A stretch of DNA of 64,000 nucleotides from Diogma glabrata. Its lineage: Eukaryota > Arthropoda > Insecta > Diptera > Cylindrotomidae. Made by a program: the position numbers and the translations under genes. The stretch covers positions 48,564,485 through 48,628,484 of the forward strand of contig OY856187.1 of assembly GCA_963693315.1 (NCBI GenBank), written 5' to 3'. The notes below the pieces were generated by a model, which saw only the letters and a program-made list of their open reading frames with translations, had not been told where the DNA came from and ran no database searches. Shown piece by piece: positions 10,561-21,056 of the stretch; position 1 is the stretch's first letter; each line of letters begins with the position of its first letter.

Positions 10561-11054
10561 TTATGATTTAGAAATTTAACTAAAATCGTCAAAATTATTA
10601 TTTTGGAATAGTGTTGAATTCTGCACCAACATCATTAATGAAATTGAAACAAGCTCAATATTTCTCATTTTGTTAATAGACTGCCTTAATGTTATTAACT
10701 TTAAATATTTTCAAATTACAAAAAATTGAACCGTAAATTATGACACGGCAAAATACAGTTTTTTATTTGTAAATAAATTGCACTTCTAAAAATTCAAATT
10801 CAAAACAATTGCTGGAATGATAATTTTTAGATCAACCAAACGAAATCGTGTAAATGAAAAAGTTTAGATTGACTAAGTTTTAGATTGACTAAACGAAAAC
10901 GTCTATTATGAAAAGTTAGTAGTAGCTGATTAAAATTTTTAAAAAGGTAAATAGCGCAAACAATTTTTTTTGCTTTAATTTTGCTATCCGGATTTTTTTT
11001 GTGAATTATCCGGATATCGGATAGCAAAATTTTTACGAATTATCCGGATAACTA

Positions 11055-11415
11055 ATCCCGACCATCAAGATTTCTCCAAATTTAATGTTCCTACAAAAAT
11101 ATGAAAATTTGCTATTTTTGCACACATAATGATTTTTTTGACACACTTCCGGTACAGTTATCGAACACAGCGTCCTTTCGGACCTGTCCCTTGTAAATAC
11201 CTATTTTTAGAAAAAAAAATTTTTGAAATCCCTCCAGCGGTTTTCCCTGCAGCGTAGGTAATGACGGCCTGCCGGCCGGCAGACAGACATACATTTTTTT
11301 TTGCTTTTTTAGAATCAGGAGTTCCTAAAACGTCGAGAAATGTCAAAAAAAGTGGGGGTAAGAATTTCACTTTGAGCTCATGAATGTAATACTTAGGTCT
11401 TTCAGACCGAAGTAA
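11055..11415 (+). repeat. Family A dispersed repeat, copy 4, right part
   Basis: This continues the copy interrupted at 9612. It contains GACACACTTCCGGTACAG, CGTCCTTTCGGACCTGTCCC, the palindrome CTGCCGGCCGGCAG, GAATCAGGAGTTCCTAAAACG (in two parts) and the terminus CTTTCAGACCGAAGTAA. Just before the end, GGTCTTTCAGACC can fold as a 5-bp stem. Confidence 0.85.
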
Positions 11416-12090
11416 AACTCGTTGTACTCTTATCAATAGTGTTCCGTATAAAAAACGGAACCCTAAAAAGCAGACATTGCCTTACAGTTTATAATAGATC
11501 CACAAACAAAACAAAATAATTCATTTAGTGCATACCTCAAACAAATAACGGCAAGAAAAAGAAGAGGATATATTTAGCTATTTTACTGATTTTAAAAAGG
11601 ACTAGAAAATTACATATCAAAATAACCGGTAAAGAAGTCTAAGACAGATTACCTATTCATTATTGGGGCATTAGTGAAATATTTTGAAACAGTAAAATAT
11701 TAAAATATCGTTTTGGTTACTTAGCAACCGCATGAGTGACAAATGAGAAGTTAGAAAGTTCATTTTCTTCAGCATTACCAGACCAATCTATACTAATTCG
11801 AGTATTCTAGTATGATAATGAAAAAATTAGGGCATACTGACTTTATTAGGGTTGATTGGGATTTTAGTCTACTCTAGTAACTTCAATTTAATTTAACACT
11901 TTTATATTGTTACCAGACTACGAAAAAGAGGGTTATGTGGTTGGTCGCGATGTATGTGTGTATGTATGCTTATCTGTTCCCTCATAACATCTAAACTGCT
12001 AATCAAAATTTGACAAATGAGGTATTGTTTGAAGCGTTTTGATCTTCTACTGGTTATATGCTTAATGATGATAGAATAAATTGAATATGG
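11416..12090. other. AT-rich sequence without gene
   Basis: No gene found. A short hairpin word, GTTCCGT followed by ACGGAACCC (about 11438-11466), is of a type common at the ends of dispersed insect repeats, but no element could be delimited. Confidence 0.5.
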
Positions 12091-12310
12091 TGATGCCTAG
12101 AGGACATAAGGTCATGACCTAAAAAAAATTTAATTTAATGATACCGTGTTGGGTATCAAATGAAAGGACTTAATTAGCACATTTCAAAAATAAATATGTT
12201 GTTACCTTTCACTTGCGATTTGGCTGCACCCGATAATTGGGAATAATTTCATAATGGCTAACACTCTTATTGGATGATCGTGACCGTTTTGTTTATTACA
12301 ATAGTAAATA
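12091..12310 (+). repeat. Dispersed repeat family D, copy 1
   Basis: It matches 15409-15672 in order: AGGACATAAGGTCATGACC, ATGATACCGTGTTGGGTATC, AAATGAAAGG, TTAATTAGCACATTTC, AAAAATAAATAT, CATAATGGC and GTAAATACTG. The copies differ by many substitutions and small indels. There is no coding frame. The two copies flank the hAT element at 12812. Confidence 0.7.
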
Positions 12311-12811
12311 CTGTTGCATACTGCATACTGCTCAGAAATAAATTAGTGATGCCAAACATTCCAATTTGTTTAATATGTTTAAAATGGATGGATGCATAAA
12401 TAGCCAACTTGTAGTTCCAGGTGATTTCATTTCTCGTTTCGCAACATCAATATTCCTGAAATTCAGATAACATGGTGGTCCGTTGGGGTTTTCAAAACGA
12501 ACCTATCTCTTTAAGAGATATTTAAACATCAGAAGGTTTAAATTCCATCGAGGATTTGACAATACTAGAACCAATAGATGGCAGATGCATTTAAGTAAAA
12601 TTATCGGGTGATCGACATATTTCTGAAGCCTGGTAAAAATTGGTTGGTGCAATCATTTCAAAATAAGTTTTAATTTAAAACTATTCTATTATTAAAAATG
12701 TGAAAAATCCCGGAATTTCCAAATTTTTTCCCGCTTTCCTGTTTTATATGAAATATCCCGCAAACGGGAAAAAATCCCGCGATCTGGCCACACTGCAGCG
12801 CACCCCCCTAC
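12311..12811. other. Spacer with a possible DNA-transposon end
   Basis: At 12700-12795 the minus strand begins CAGTGTGGCCAGAT and continues with GCGGGATTTTTTCCCG, a terminus of hAT appearance (CAGTG start). The matching second end was not found. The last eight bases (12804-12811, CCCCCTAC) are the left target duplication of the next element. Confidence 0.35.
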
Positions 12812-15400
12812 CAGTGGCGGATTACCATAGAGGCGGAAGAGGCGGCCGCCTCGGGCCCCACATGCACAGGGGCCCCCTCGCTACAAATAGTATTGATATT
12901 TTATAGGTATTCAAATATCAGATGACTGCGTTCATTCAACCAAAGTTTTTAAACCTAAAGATTTTTTTAATATTATCCCACATGTAAAAGTGTTAGGTTG
13001 TCAATTTGTATTACTTTTTTTCATGTATGTATTTATTTTAATAATTCTAATTTGATAGTTTTATAATTTTTTAATGTACAAATTCGTTTTCCAATTTGTA
13101 TAGTAAAAAAACATTTTGTTTTGAAAAGTTCCACTGTTACGAATGAATATTAATACTAAAACTTTATTTGCAATGGGCTGTTATTATATTAATCGCAAAA
13201 TTATTGATAAAAACAAAACCCAGATAAGGATTTTTTGGATATTTGAAGTATATTTGAGTTTTATGTTTTCATCAATGATTTTGGATTTCTTTTAAGACCT
13301 ACAATTTATTGAAAGCATTAAACTGAAAACCTCAATTTTAAGCATAGAATTGTACATATTTTAGATTAATTTCATATATAACTAAATAAATAAAAACTTT
13401 TTAACGTGTAGAATTGAAATCTATTATTGTATGCTTAAAATCCATGTATTTTTTATACAATACATGCTAAATTCATCATTTGGATTAACGTTTGAAAAGG
13501 GTTTCCATATGATATGATTGATATAGTATAGGTGTTTTAGCTTTAGTTGTATATTTCGTTTTATCAACGTTGATTGGAAAAAAGATTGTCTAAAAAATTT
13601 GTTTGAAAAATTTGAAAAAAAGATTGTTTGTAACTGGACGTATTGATACTCAAATAGCTCGTGAAATTGAAGTACAACAAAAATACTGGCGGGAAGTTTT
13701 AAAAAGAGTTGCAGCTACAGTAAAGCTATTAGCTACTTTGGGTTTAGCATTTCGTGGTCATCGAGAAGATAATGATTCGAACAGAAAAGGAAATTTTATG
13801 ACATGCATTGAGTACCTATCCCAATTTGATGATGTTGTTAAAAATCATTTCGAGAGGTACAGCCATCCAGGAAAAGGTAATGTAAGTTATTTATCACATA
13901 CCACATGCGATAAATTTATAAATTTAATGGGAACTGAAGTAAAAGAACACCTAATTTAAGAAATTCAGGACTCTTTATATTATTCAATTATTGTTGATTC
14001 TACGCCAGACGTGAACCACACTGACCAAATAAGTTTTATATTAAGGTACATTGATAAAGTGGGCGATGCGAGAGAACGATTTTTGGATTTTTACAAATTG
14101 AAAATCACAATTCAGAATATCTAGCACAACTTATTTTGAAAACTTTAAACAATTTGTCTTTGGATGTTAAAAATTGTCGCGGTCAAACATATATGGCCGG
14201 AAAATATAATGGTTTACAAGCCAGAATTAAAACTTTAAGTGAGACCGCCATTTTTATTCCTTGTACAAGTCATACGCTTAATTTAATTGGAAATTATGCT
14301 GCAGATACCTATTCTACTGCGGTGTATTATTTTAACTTTATCCAAAATATATATGTATTCTTTTCTTCATCTACTCACAGATGGAAGTTGCTTATTGATA
14401 ATTTTTCCGATCCTAATTCCAAACATATTAAAAAATTAAGTGACACAAGTGACAAGATGGTCTGCAAGAGCTGATGCAGTATGCGCCTTGCGGTTTAATT
14501 ACAAAAATATTAAAAGCGTTCTTATCCAAATTAGCGAAAATGAAGACGAAAAACCGATTACTAAAGTTGAGGTTAAACAATTAGCTAGCTCTTTCGATGA
14601 ATATGAATTGCCATATTAACCGTTCTATGGGATATATTATTCCAAAGAATCAATAGTACTAGAAAATCATTTCAAAATATTCAAACGAACTTATTACAAG
14701 GAGTAAAACTGTTTAATTCTTTGTCACAATTTATAAGGGATGTTCGGAATGATTTTGAGATTTTTGATAAAAAAGCAAGCAAACTTATTAACAGACAATA
14801 TTAACTACAAAGAAGGACGAAAAAGAAAACGCAAAATTATGTATGATGAATCATCTGCAAATGATACACAGTTAGTAGGACGAGAATTGTTTATCATATG
14901 ATCTGTGTCTCATATCTCACAATATGATCTGTGATAGACTTGCCACTGAAATGTCTACCAGAACGTCCATATATGAAACTGTTTTAAATAATTTTAAATT
15001 ATTTTTTGATCAAAATATATCCAGTGATGAAGTTGACAAGTGTATTTTAGAATTGTCAAATACATATGCGAGAGATATAGAAGTACAATATTTTAAAGAC
15101 GAAGTACATCATTTTTTAAAATATATAAAAGAAGAGAACATCACTTGTCCATTTAAGATGTACAAGGTAATCATTGATGGCCTGCAATCTTCATTTCCCA
15201 ATGTGGAAACTATTTTAAAAATATTTTTTACATTGCCGATATGCAACGCAAGTGGGGAACGATCTTTCTCCGTTCTGACGCGGATAAAAAATTATTTAAG
15301 AAATAGTCTTAATCAAACTCATTTGCAAAATTTTTGGTAAAATCTTAGGCCCCAAAATTTTGTTCCACCTCAGGCCCCTTAAAGGCATAATCCGCCACTG
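12812..15400 (+). mobile_element. Tip100-like hAT transposon relic
   Basis: Terminal inverted repeats are CAGTGGCGGATTA at 12812 and TAATCCGCCACTG ending at 15400. The element is flanked by the perfect 8-bp duplication CCCCCTAC (12804-12811 and 15401-15408). The inner ends are GC-rich (GGGCCCC, AGGCCCC words) in both arms. A broken transposase gene fills 13585-15341. About 0.7 kb between the left end and the gene is AT-rich noncoding sequence. Confidence 0.92.
13585..15341 (+). pseudogene. hAT transposase, DUF4371/ZMYM1-like, decayed
   Basis: Four open pieces follow the order of a Tip100/ZMYM1-like transposase: 13603-13959 (WREVLKRVAATVKLLATLGL and LAFRGHRE, typical of DUF4371), about 13960-14100 after a TAA (IIVDSTPDVNH, the first catalytic Asp region), 14136-14470 after a frameshift (PCTSHTLNLI), then TRWSARADAVCAL at about 14450, and 14924-15340 with the C-terminal dimerisation motif LPICNASGERSFSVLTRIKN. 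There are at least two in-frame stops and several frameshifts. The N-terminal zinc finger was not found. The product would have cut and joined the element's own ends, and this copy cannot make it. Confidence 0.85.
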
Positions 15401-15408
15401 CCCCCTAC

Positions 15409-15672
15409 AGAAGACATAATGTCATGAACTAAAAAAAATTAATTAAATGATGCCATGTTTGGCATCAAATGAAAGGTATCGAAGGTTTGGTATCAAATTT
15501 AATTTTAAATTTAATTAGCACATTTCAAAAATAAATATTTTGTTAACCTCTAAATTGCAACTAGCCTTTAATGCACAAAATAATTTTGAATAATTACATA
15601 ATGGCAATCAATTCAAATTAATCATCGTACTTTTGTTTATTGTGAAAATAAATACTGGTGTGTACCGCTAAC
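15409..15672 (+). repeat. Dispersed repeat family D, copy 2
   Basis: It parallels 12091-12310, with AGAAGACATAATGTCATGAAC, then ATGATGCCATGTTTGGCATC, AAATGAAAGG, TTTAATTAGCACATTTC and ATACTGGTG. It has an extra TTTAATTTTAAATTTAATT stretch. The hAT insertion point lies right at its left edge. Confidence 0.7.
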
Positions 15673-16503
15673 CGCAGCTATTTGTCGGTCCTTATAATTA
15701 CATTTACGATCATCGTTTTGATATTTAAAGAATTATTAGTCGCTTTCCAATCGAGAGAATTGATTGTAACCAATTGGTCTAATATTGAGTAAATCATCAG
15801 AAAGAGCTAAAATAAATGAAAAAGCAATTTGAGATTTATAAAATACATAGCCATAATCAAAAATTTAGACACACACAAATATGAACGGATATAATTTTTA
15901 GATATTTACGTTTGATCACAAACCAAAAAAAAAATCAACGCAAAATTTTACCGTTAATCCTTACTTGGGCAGCTAGTGTGCACAAGTTGTAAGGGTGCAC
16001 TCTAAATAAAGCAGTTATTGAGTCAGGTCTGTAGATGGATTATTTATTTGTTCCTTGGATCATAATAAATTTCTGAAAAATCCTCATGACTCACGATCTC
16101 TTAAGGAATTAAAAAGGTTAAGAAATATTCCAAGTTTCGAAACATAAACCTATGAGTAAGTTTGGTATATTACCTATAAACTTAACCTATGTACATACAA
16201 AACAAAAACCTAAAACAAAAAATTTAAAGCGGATCTGCAATTACTTTATCACAAAATTATAACCCCAAAATAAATTAAATAAAAAAAAGAAGTTCAAAAA
16301 CTAAAACCCGACTACTGAAAAATCACGCTATAAAAAAATTAAAACAAGAAAATGCTCTTATCTGAAATTGTTATGCATACAATATAAACTATTCAATATT
16401 TATTGTCTATTGAATAAACAACTTACACATAAATAATTTTAATAAATTCAATACATATTCATAGTGATTTTCAGAGGATAGCTGTAGTCGTATGCCACCT
16501 ACC
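15673..16503. other. AT-rich sequence without gene
   Basis: No gene seen. The patch 15961-16060 (CAAGTTGTAAGGGTGCAC, AAATAAAGCAGTTATTGAG) has the look of a retroelement 3' end with a polyadenylation-like AATAAA, but has no partner in the window. Confidence 0.45.
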
Positions 16504-16663
16504 CTAACAAAACAATACATTCTAAAAGTATAGTAAGTGATCATCCGCTGTAGGGCATCATGCTATACATCTCTCTTGAGTACTCTTTAGATGTATAGCG
16601 TGATGCACTTTGCCCTAAAGCTGATGCTCACTTACTACTGTTAGAATGTATTGTTTTGTTAAG
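16504..16663. repeat. Inverted repeat (arms about 70 bp) beside the Penelope-like gene
   Basis: The left arm 16504-16571 (CTAACAAAACAATACATTC ... GCTATACATCT) is the inverse of the right arm 16590-16663 (AGATGTATAGCG ... GAATGTATTGTTTTGTTAAG), with a loop of about 18 bp. It lies directly downstream of the broken reverse transcriptase gene on the minus strand. Penelope-like elements often carry terminal repeats in direct or inverted order, so it may be the element's own end. That link is inferred from position only. Confidence 0.75.
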
Positions 16664-18146
16664 CTTTTGTTAGACCCATTTGATTTGGTAAATACCTGAA
16701 TGGGAGTTGTTGCATTCTTGATCCTTGTAATTGTTTAAATGTGTTTTAATTTGTGACCTTAGTCTCGTGACAAGCTTTATCTGATGCTTTTTAAAAACTT
16801 TTGAGTTTGTTTGTAACTGCTGGATAAAATGGTAGGCTAATTCTAGATTTTACAATTTCCTTTAGTTTGCTTAGTTTTGATAGCTTAGAGGTTTCATGTT
16901 TTCTTTTGTGTTGTTTCATTATTTCCAGCAAATTTTTTGAAAATCCATTGGGTATTGCTGCATTATGTATATATTCTACCTCTTCATCAATCTCAGGTTT
17001 TTCCATTGGAACATTATACAATCTGTTGGCCATCGAATGAAAAGCAGTTTTTTTTTGGCTTATATGATGAAAAGAGTTGTTTGTGATATACCGGCTTGTG
17101 TTTGTAGGTTTTCTGTATATTCCAAGCTTTGAACTATTGTTGTCTTTTCTTATAAGTTTTAGATCCAAAAAGGTTAAAATGTTGTTTTGTTCTGTTTCAT
17201 ATGTAAATTTAATTGAGCGATGATAGTTGTTAATGAATTGAAATTTTGTTATGGCAAATCATTTCTTTTGACTATAGAAAAAACATCGTCCACGTATCTA
17301 ATCCACATCTTAGGAAATAACATATAGTTTTCTTTCATTTTTATTTCCATTCTGCTCATGAATATATTGCTTAATAATGGGGCTAGTTTGCTTCCCATTG
17401 ATGTACCTGATGTTTGCTTATAGAGTTTGTCTCTGAATTTGACAAAATTCTGATCCATACATGTTTTTACGATTTTTATGTAAGCTGCTATTTTGTTTCT
17501 TGGAATACGACTTCTAGTTGGATGATTCTCTAGATATTCTATAGTGTTATTGATCGGAATACTTGGAAAGAGTGCAGTGCGCCTTTGATGTAAGGATACC
17601 ATGATTTCATCTGGTTCTATTGTAATATTTTTGATTCTATCTAGTAGTTCTGAAGTGTTTTTAATACTGTGGACATTGTACATTGTGGAGTTGAAATTTC
17701 ATCAAATTTACTTAACACATATTTAGCCATGTTCTCTGCAAGTGTCGATATATTGACGCAATTGGTATTATTTGGTTTCAAGGTTTTTTTATTTTGGGTA
17801 ACGCATATAATTTTGAAACTTTCGGGTTGGTTACATGGAAGGAATATTCTAATTTTCGATTTTCTAGTAAATCTGCTACCTCTTTGGAAAAACGTTTGGT
17901 TTCTTTAACCATATTGTTTAATGGATCTCTGGATTTTCCGTTTTTCCAAGTGTGTTCTTTATATGGTCCCTCTCTAATAGTGGTTAACACTCGATTATCA
18001 TATTCCGTTTTATCCAAGATCACAATCGTGTTCCATTTATCTGCTTTCGTGATTACTATGTCCTGGTTCGTTTTTAGCGAATTTAGAGATTTCGTTGTTT
18101 TTTGTGTAACAATGATGTTTCTTTCCTTTTTGTTTTTGTTTTAATT
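16664..18146 (-). pseudogene. Penelope-like reverse transcriptase, decayed
   Basis: Minus-strand pieces in order: about 18146-17778 (ITKADKWNTIVILDKTEYDN, LYALPKIKKP), 17770-17684 (CVNISTLAENMAKYVLSKFD), 17683-17249 (GTSMGSKLAPLLSNIFM and WIRYVDDVFSIV, the polymerase YVDD), and 17240-16791 (FLDLKLIRKD, GIYRKPTNTSRYI). These are signature blocks of Penelope-like elements. At least three frameshifts separate them. In motif A the usual Asp before the LFPSIP block is replaced by an HQRR stretch, so the catalytic site is broken. The frame ends near 16680 at SGIYQIK, the first residues of the GIY-YIG endonuclease domain, which is then missing. The N-terminus is also absent. Confidence 0.85.
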
Positions 18147-18894
18147 TCTTTTGGAAAAAATAATAATGAAAGGGTTTTTGTAAAAATTTTTCGTTACACA
18201 GTGAGTGAAAGTAATAGGTGGTTACAATTCGTTTGAAAAAAGTTTTTATATTTAAAAAAATATAATTTCATTCATTGAAAAGTAAAAAAATTTAACTTAA
18301 ACGAACGTTGATTGCAAAAGATGAATTAATATTCATATCATACAATTTTACATAATAAATTTTTCACTATTATTAATAAATAATACATATAATGATTTTT
18401 TTTTGCACAAAAGAATTTCATTTCCAATTCAACACAAAAGAAATTCACATTGTTAGTAGTTTTTTTTTTCTTTTAATTTTTTTCTTTTAGATTTCAATCT
18501 TGATTATAAATCAAATAACAATATCTTTCAAAATTAATGATGGCTTGCATAAAAATTTATGTAAAACAAAACAATGTTATAAAAAATGTAGGTGTCCGTT
18601 CCGATATAAAATAAAACTCAAATTTTATATATCCATGTCATTTTACATATCGACTTTATTTTTACATAAACAGTATCATACTATCAAATCAAGACATATA
18701 GTCCTTCACAATTTAACTAATTATTAATATTAAGAAATATCTCATAATATCGCAAAAATATTTCAGTTACAACACATAAATCGGATCGCCCTATTCAGAT
18801 CACACAACATCATCGCACCTGTGCAGATCAATTTACTTTATTTTGGGTTTAAAACAAGATAAAATATATATATGTTTCAGAACAAAAAAAAACA
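18147..18894. other. AT-rich sequence without gene
   Basis: Long A and T runs. The open frame at 18500-18727 has low-complexity composition and no recognisable motif, so I do not call it a gene. Confidence 0.5.
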
Positions 18895-20267
18895 ATTGAT
18901 TATGCATAGAAAATATGGAGGGTCTGAAATCACAGCTCTGAGATATCAAGACTTCGGTCTGGGTTAAGGATTTTGATATAGTTTTCGGCAAAAAGCTTTT
19001 ATGAGGACATTGTTTTTAGATTAGGGCAGCGATGTATATCAAACATAACTCTTTGTTAAAGTACAAATATTTTTTATCTCTGTTTAGAAATTTATTATAA
19101 AACTAACACGAAATATCAATACGATGCCGGAAAATTATAACAGATCATAAATTAACATAATTTAGTGAAAAGATGATACACTCAGCAAACTAATCAAAAA
19201 CCTCTCCATTTAGCGTTTCGAGAAAATATTACAAAATCACAAATTCATATTTCTTTCAAAATTCCAAAAATATTGCAAAAATTAAATAAAATCAAACTCT
19301 TCTCAAAATCCCAAAAATATTCCAAAAATTAGAATAAAACCAAATATTTAAACTTTTTCTAAATTCCAATAATATTCCAAAATTCTTAAAAATTCAAACT
19401 TTTCCAAAATTCTAAAAATATTGCAAAAATTATTAAAAAAACAAAAATACAAACTTTTTTCAAAATTCCAAAAATATTTCAAAAACTATAACAAATTCAA
19501 AAATTTCCATGTCCAATTTCATTTTCAATTACATTTACGTCATAAAAACAGCTTTATTTTTTTCCAAAAAATTGGCCAAATAAAAATATGAAATCATTTT
19601 TTAACACACTTGACATTATTTTTTTGAAAGACAAACTTATAATGCCATAATTCTCTATAATAATAATAAAATATCATGTTATACAAATTATTAATTTTAA
19701 TTTTTTCCAAAAAATTGGGTAAAAAAGTAAATAAAAATCTTTCTTTTGACACACTTGACAACATTTTTTGACAAACTTATAATGCCATAATTCTCAATAA
19801 TAATAATAAAATTTCATTTCAAACAAATAGTTAATTTTATTTTTTCCAAAAACTTGGGTAAAAAACTAAATAAAATTCTTTCTTTTGACACACGTGATAA
19901 CGTTTTTTGAAAAACTGATAATGCCATAATTCTAAATAATAATAATAAAATTTCATTTCAAACAAATAATAATTTTATTTTTTTCCAAAAATTGGGTGAA
20001 AAAATAAATAAAAATCTTTCTTTTGACACACTTGACAACATTTTTTTGCCAAACTTATAATGCAATAATCTAGTTTTTGATCTCACATACCAATCCGTAC
20101 CATCAAGATTTCTCCAAATTCAATGTTCCTACTCGTAATCACTTAAAATGAACGTTTTTTAAGCCAAAAATATGAAAATTTGCTGATTTTGACACACTGA
20201 ATGATTTTTTGACACACTTCCGGTACAGTTATCGAGCTCGTTTCGGACCTGTCCCTTGAGTATACCT
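18895..20267 (+). repeat. Family A dispersed repeat, copy 5, left part
   Basis: It starts AGAAAATATGGAGGGTCTG and CAAGACTTCGGTCTGGG as in copy 4, then carries the AT oligomer field and four roughly 140-bp TTTTGACACACTTGACA units. It ends at CCCTTGAGTATACCT, where the BEL element begins. The copy resumes at 27453. Joined size is about 1.6 kb, against about 1.9 kb for copy 4, and the difference lies in the number of internal units. Confidence 0.85.
20263..20267. repeat. Target site duplication of the BEL element (TACCT), left
   Basis: TACCT occurs here and at 27453-27457, directly outside the LTRs. The ancestral site, with a single copy (TACCTATTTTTAG), is visible in family A copy 4 at about 11197. 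Five bases is usual for BEL/Pao. Confidence 0.9.
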
Positions 20268-20594
20268 TGTCGATATTATAGTTGGACTGTATATTTTGCA
20301 CAAGTTTTTAATAATATAAAACGCCGATGATGTATATTTTTACATAATTCAATATAATTTATTAAAACATAATATAATATTACAATATTTTAGTTTAAGG
20401 TAATTTACAACGCGACTGCCTTTTATGGCTGATAAAAAGAGAATACGAAAAAAAAGAAGAGAAGATTTCTCAATTAGTTATCTTTCTCTTTCAATAATTT
20501 AAATTAGGGTGACCAGTATTAACAATTTACATTTACACTGATGTGCTCAATTATATAATATAATTTGATTATTTTTTAGGTATAGTACCAAACA
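20268..20594 (-). repeat. BEL/Pao 3' LTR
   Basis: 327 bp, on the minus strand beginning TGTTTGGTACTATACC and ending ATATCGACA (TG...CA). It differs from the other LTR by one G/A substitution near 20425 and one base in an A-run near 20455. Such similarity means the insertion is recent. Confidence 0.95.
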
Positions 20595-21056
20595 TACCGG
20601 CCACCTTGAAATAATGATTTCAAAAATGAATTAATATTAAATATCTTAACCTAAAATTTGACAATAAAATTTAATTCAAAAATGACAATAACTAACTATA
20701 AAACAAAAACATTTCAAATTAATGAACGATATTCATACCAATTATTTTGATTTGTATTAATAACTACTAGGGAATCCAATTCCGGAATCCAAATTTTAAG
20801 TAAAAATTGGATACCCTAATAACTACAGAAACACAATAGATTATTTTAGTGATCCACAAGGAGTTCATGTGAATAAAATATTCGAGATTTCTTATAACTT
20901 CAATGAGGTATACATACTAATATAAATTTAAAAACGATTTTTAAGAATTTAAGAAACAATAAAGAATTAATAAGTTTATAATCAAATTTCAACACAATAT
21001 TATACATTTTACAAAATAATCAATTGATTAGCGAATCAAAACTTTTCAGGTGATGG
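20595..21056 (-). other. BEL element 3' untranslated region with weak polypurine tract
   Basis: Between the stop codon and the 3' LTR. On the minus strand the bases just before the LTR read CAAGGTGGCCGGTA, a short purine-rich stretch that may prime plus-strand synthesis. It is interrupted by pyrimidines, so the assignment is by position rather than by composition. Confidence 0.5.

Larger units (their letters stand above)
9613..11054 (-). mobile_element. hAT-type DNA transposon relic
   Basis: The element starts TAGTGTTTCC and ends GGATAACTA. It is flanked by the perfect 8-bp duplication ATCCCGAC (9605-9612 and 11055-11062), and the uninterrupted site is visible in family A copies 2 and 5. Both ends carry clusters of the palindrome ATCCGGAT, in the position where hAT transposases usually have subterminal binding sites. 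A transposase remnant lies on the minus strand, and a smaller element is nested at 10192-10560. Eight-base duplications are the hAT hallmark. The terminal inverted repeats are imperfect. Confidence 0.85.

Noticed and set aside
15961..16060. AAATAAAGCAGTTATTGAG block as a solo LTR end.
   Set aside because: No TG start, partner or target duplication could be found.
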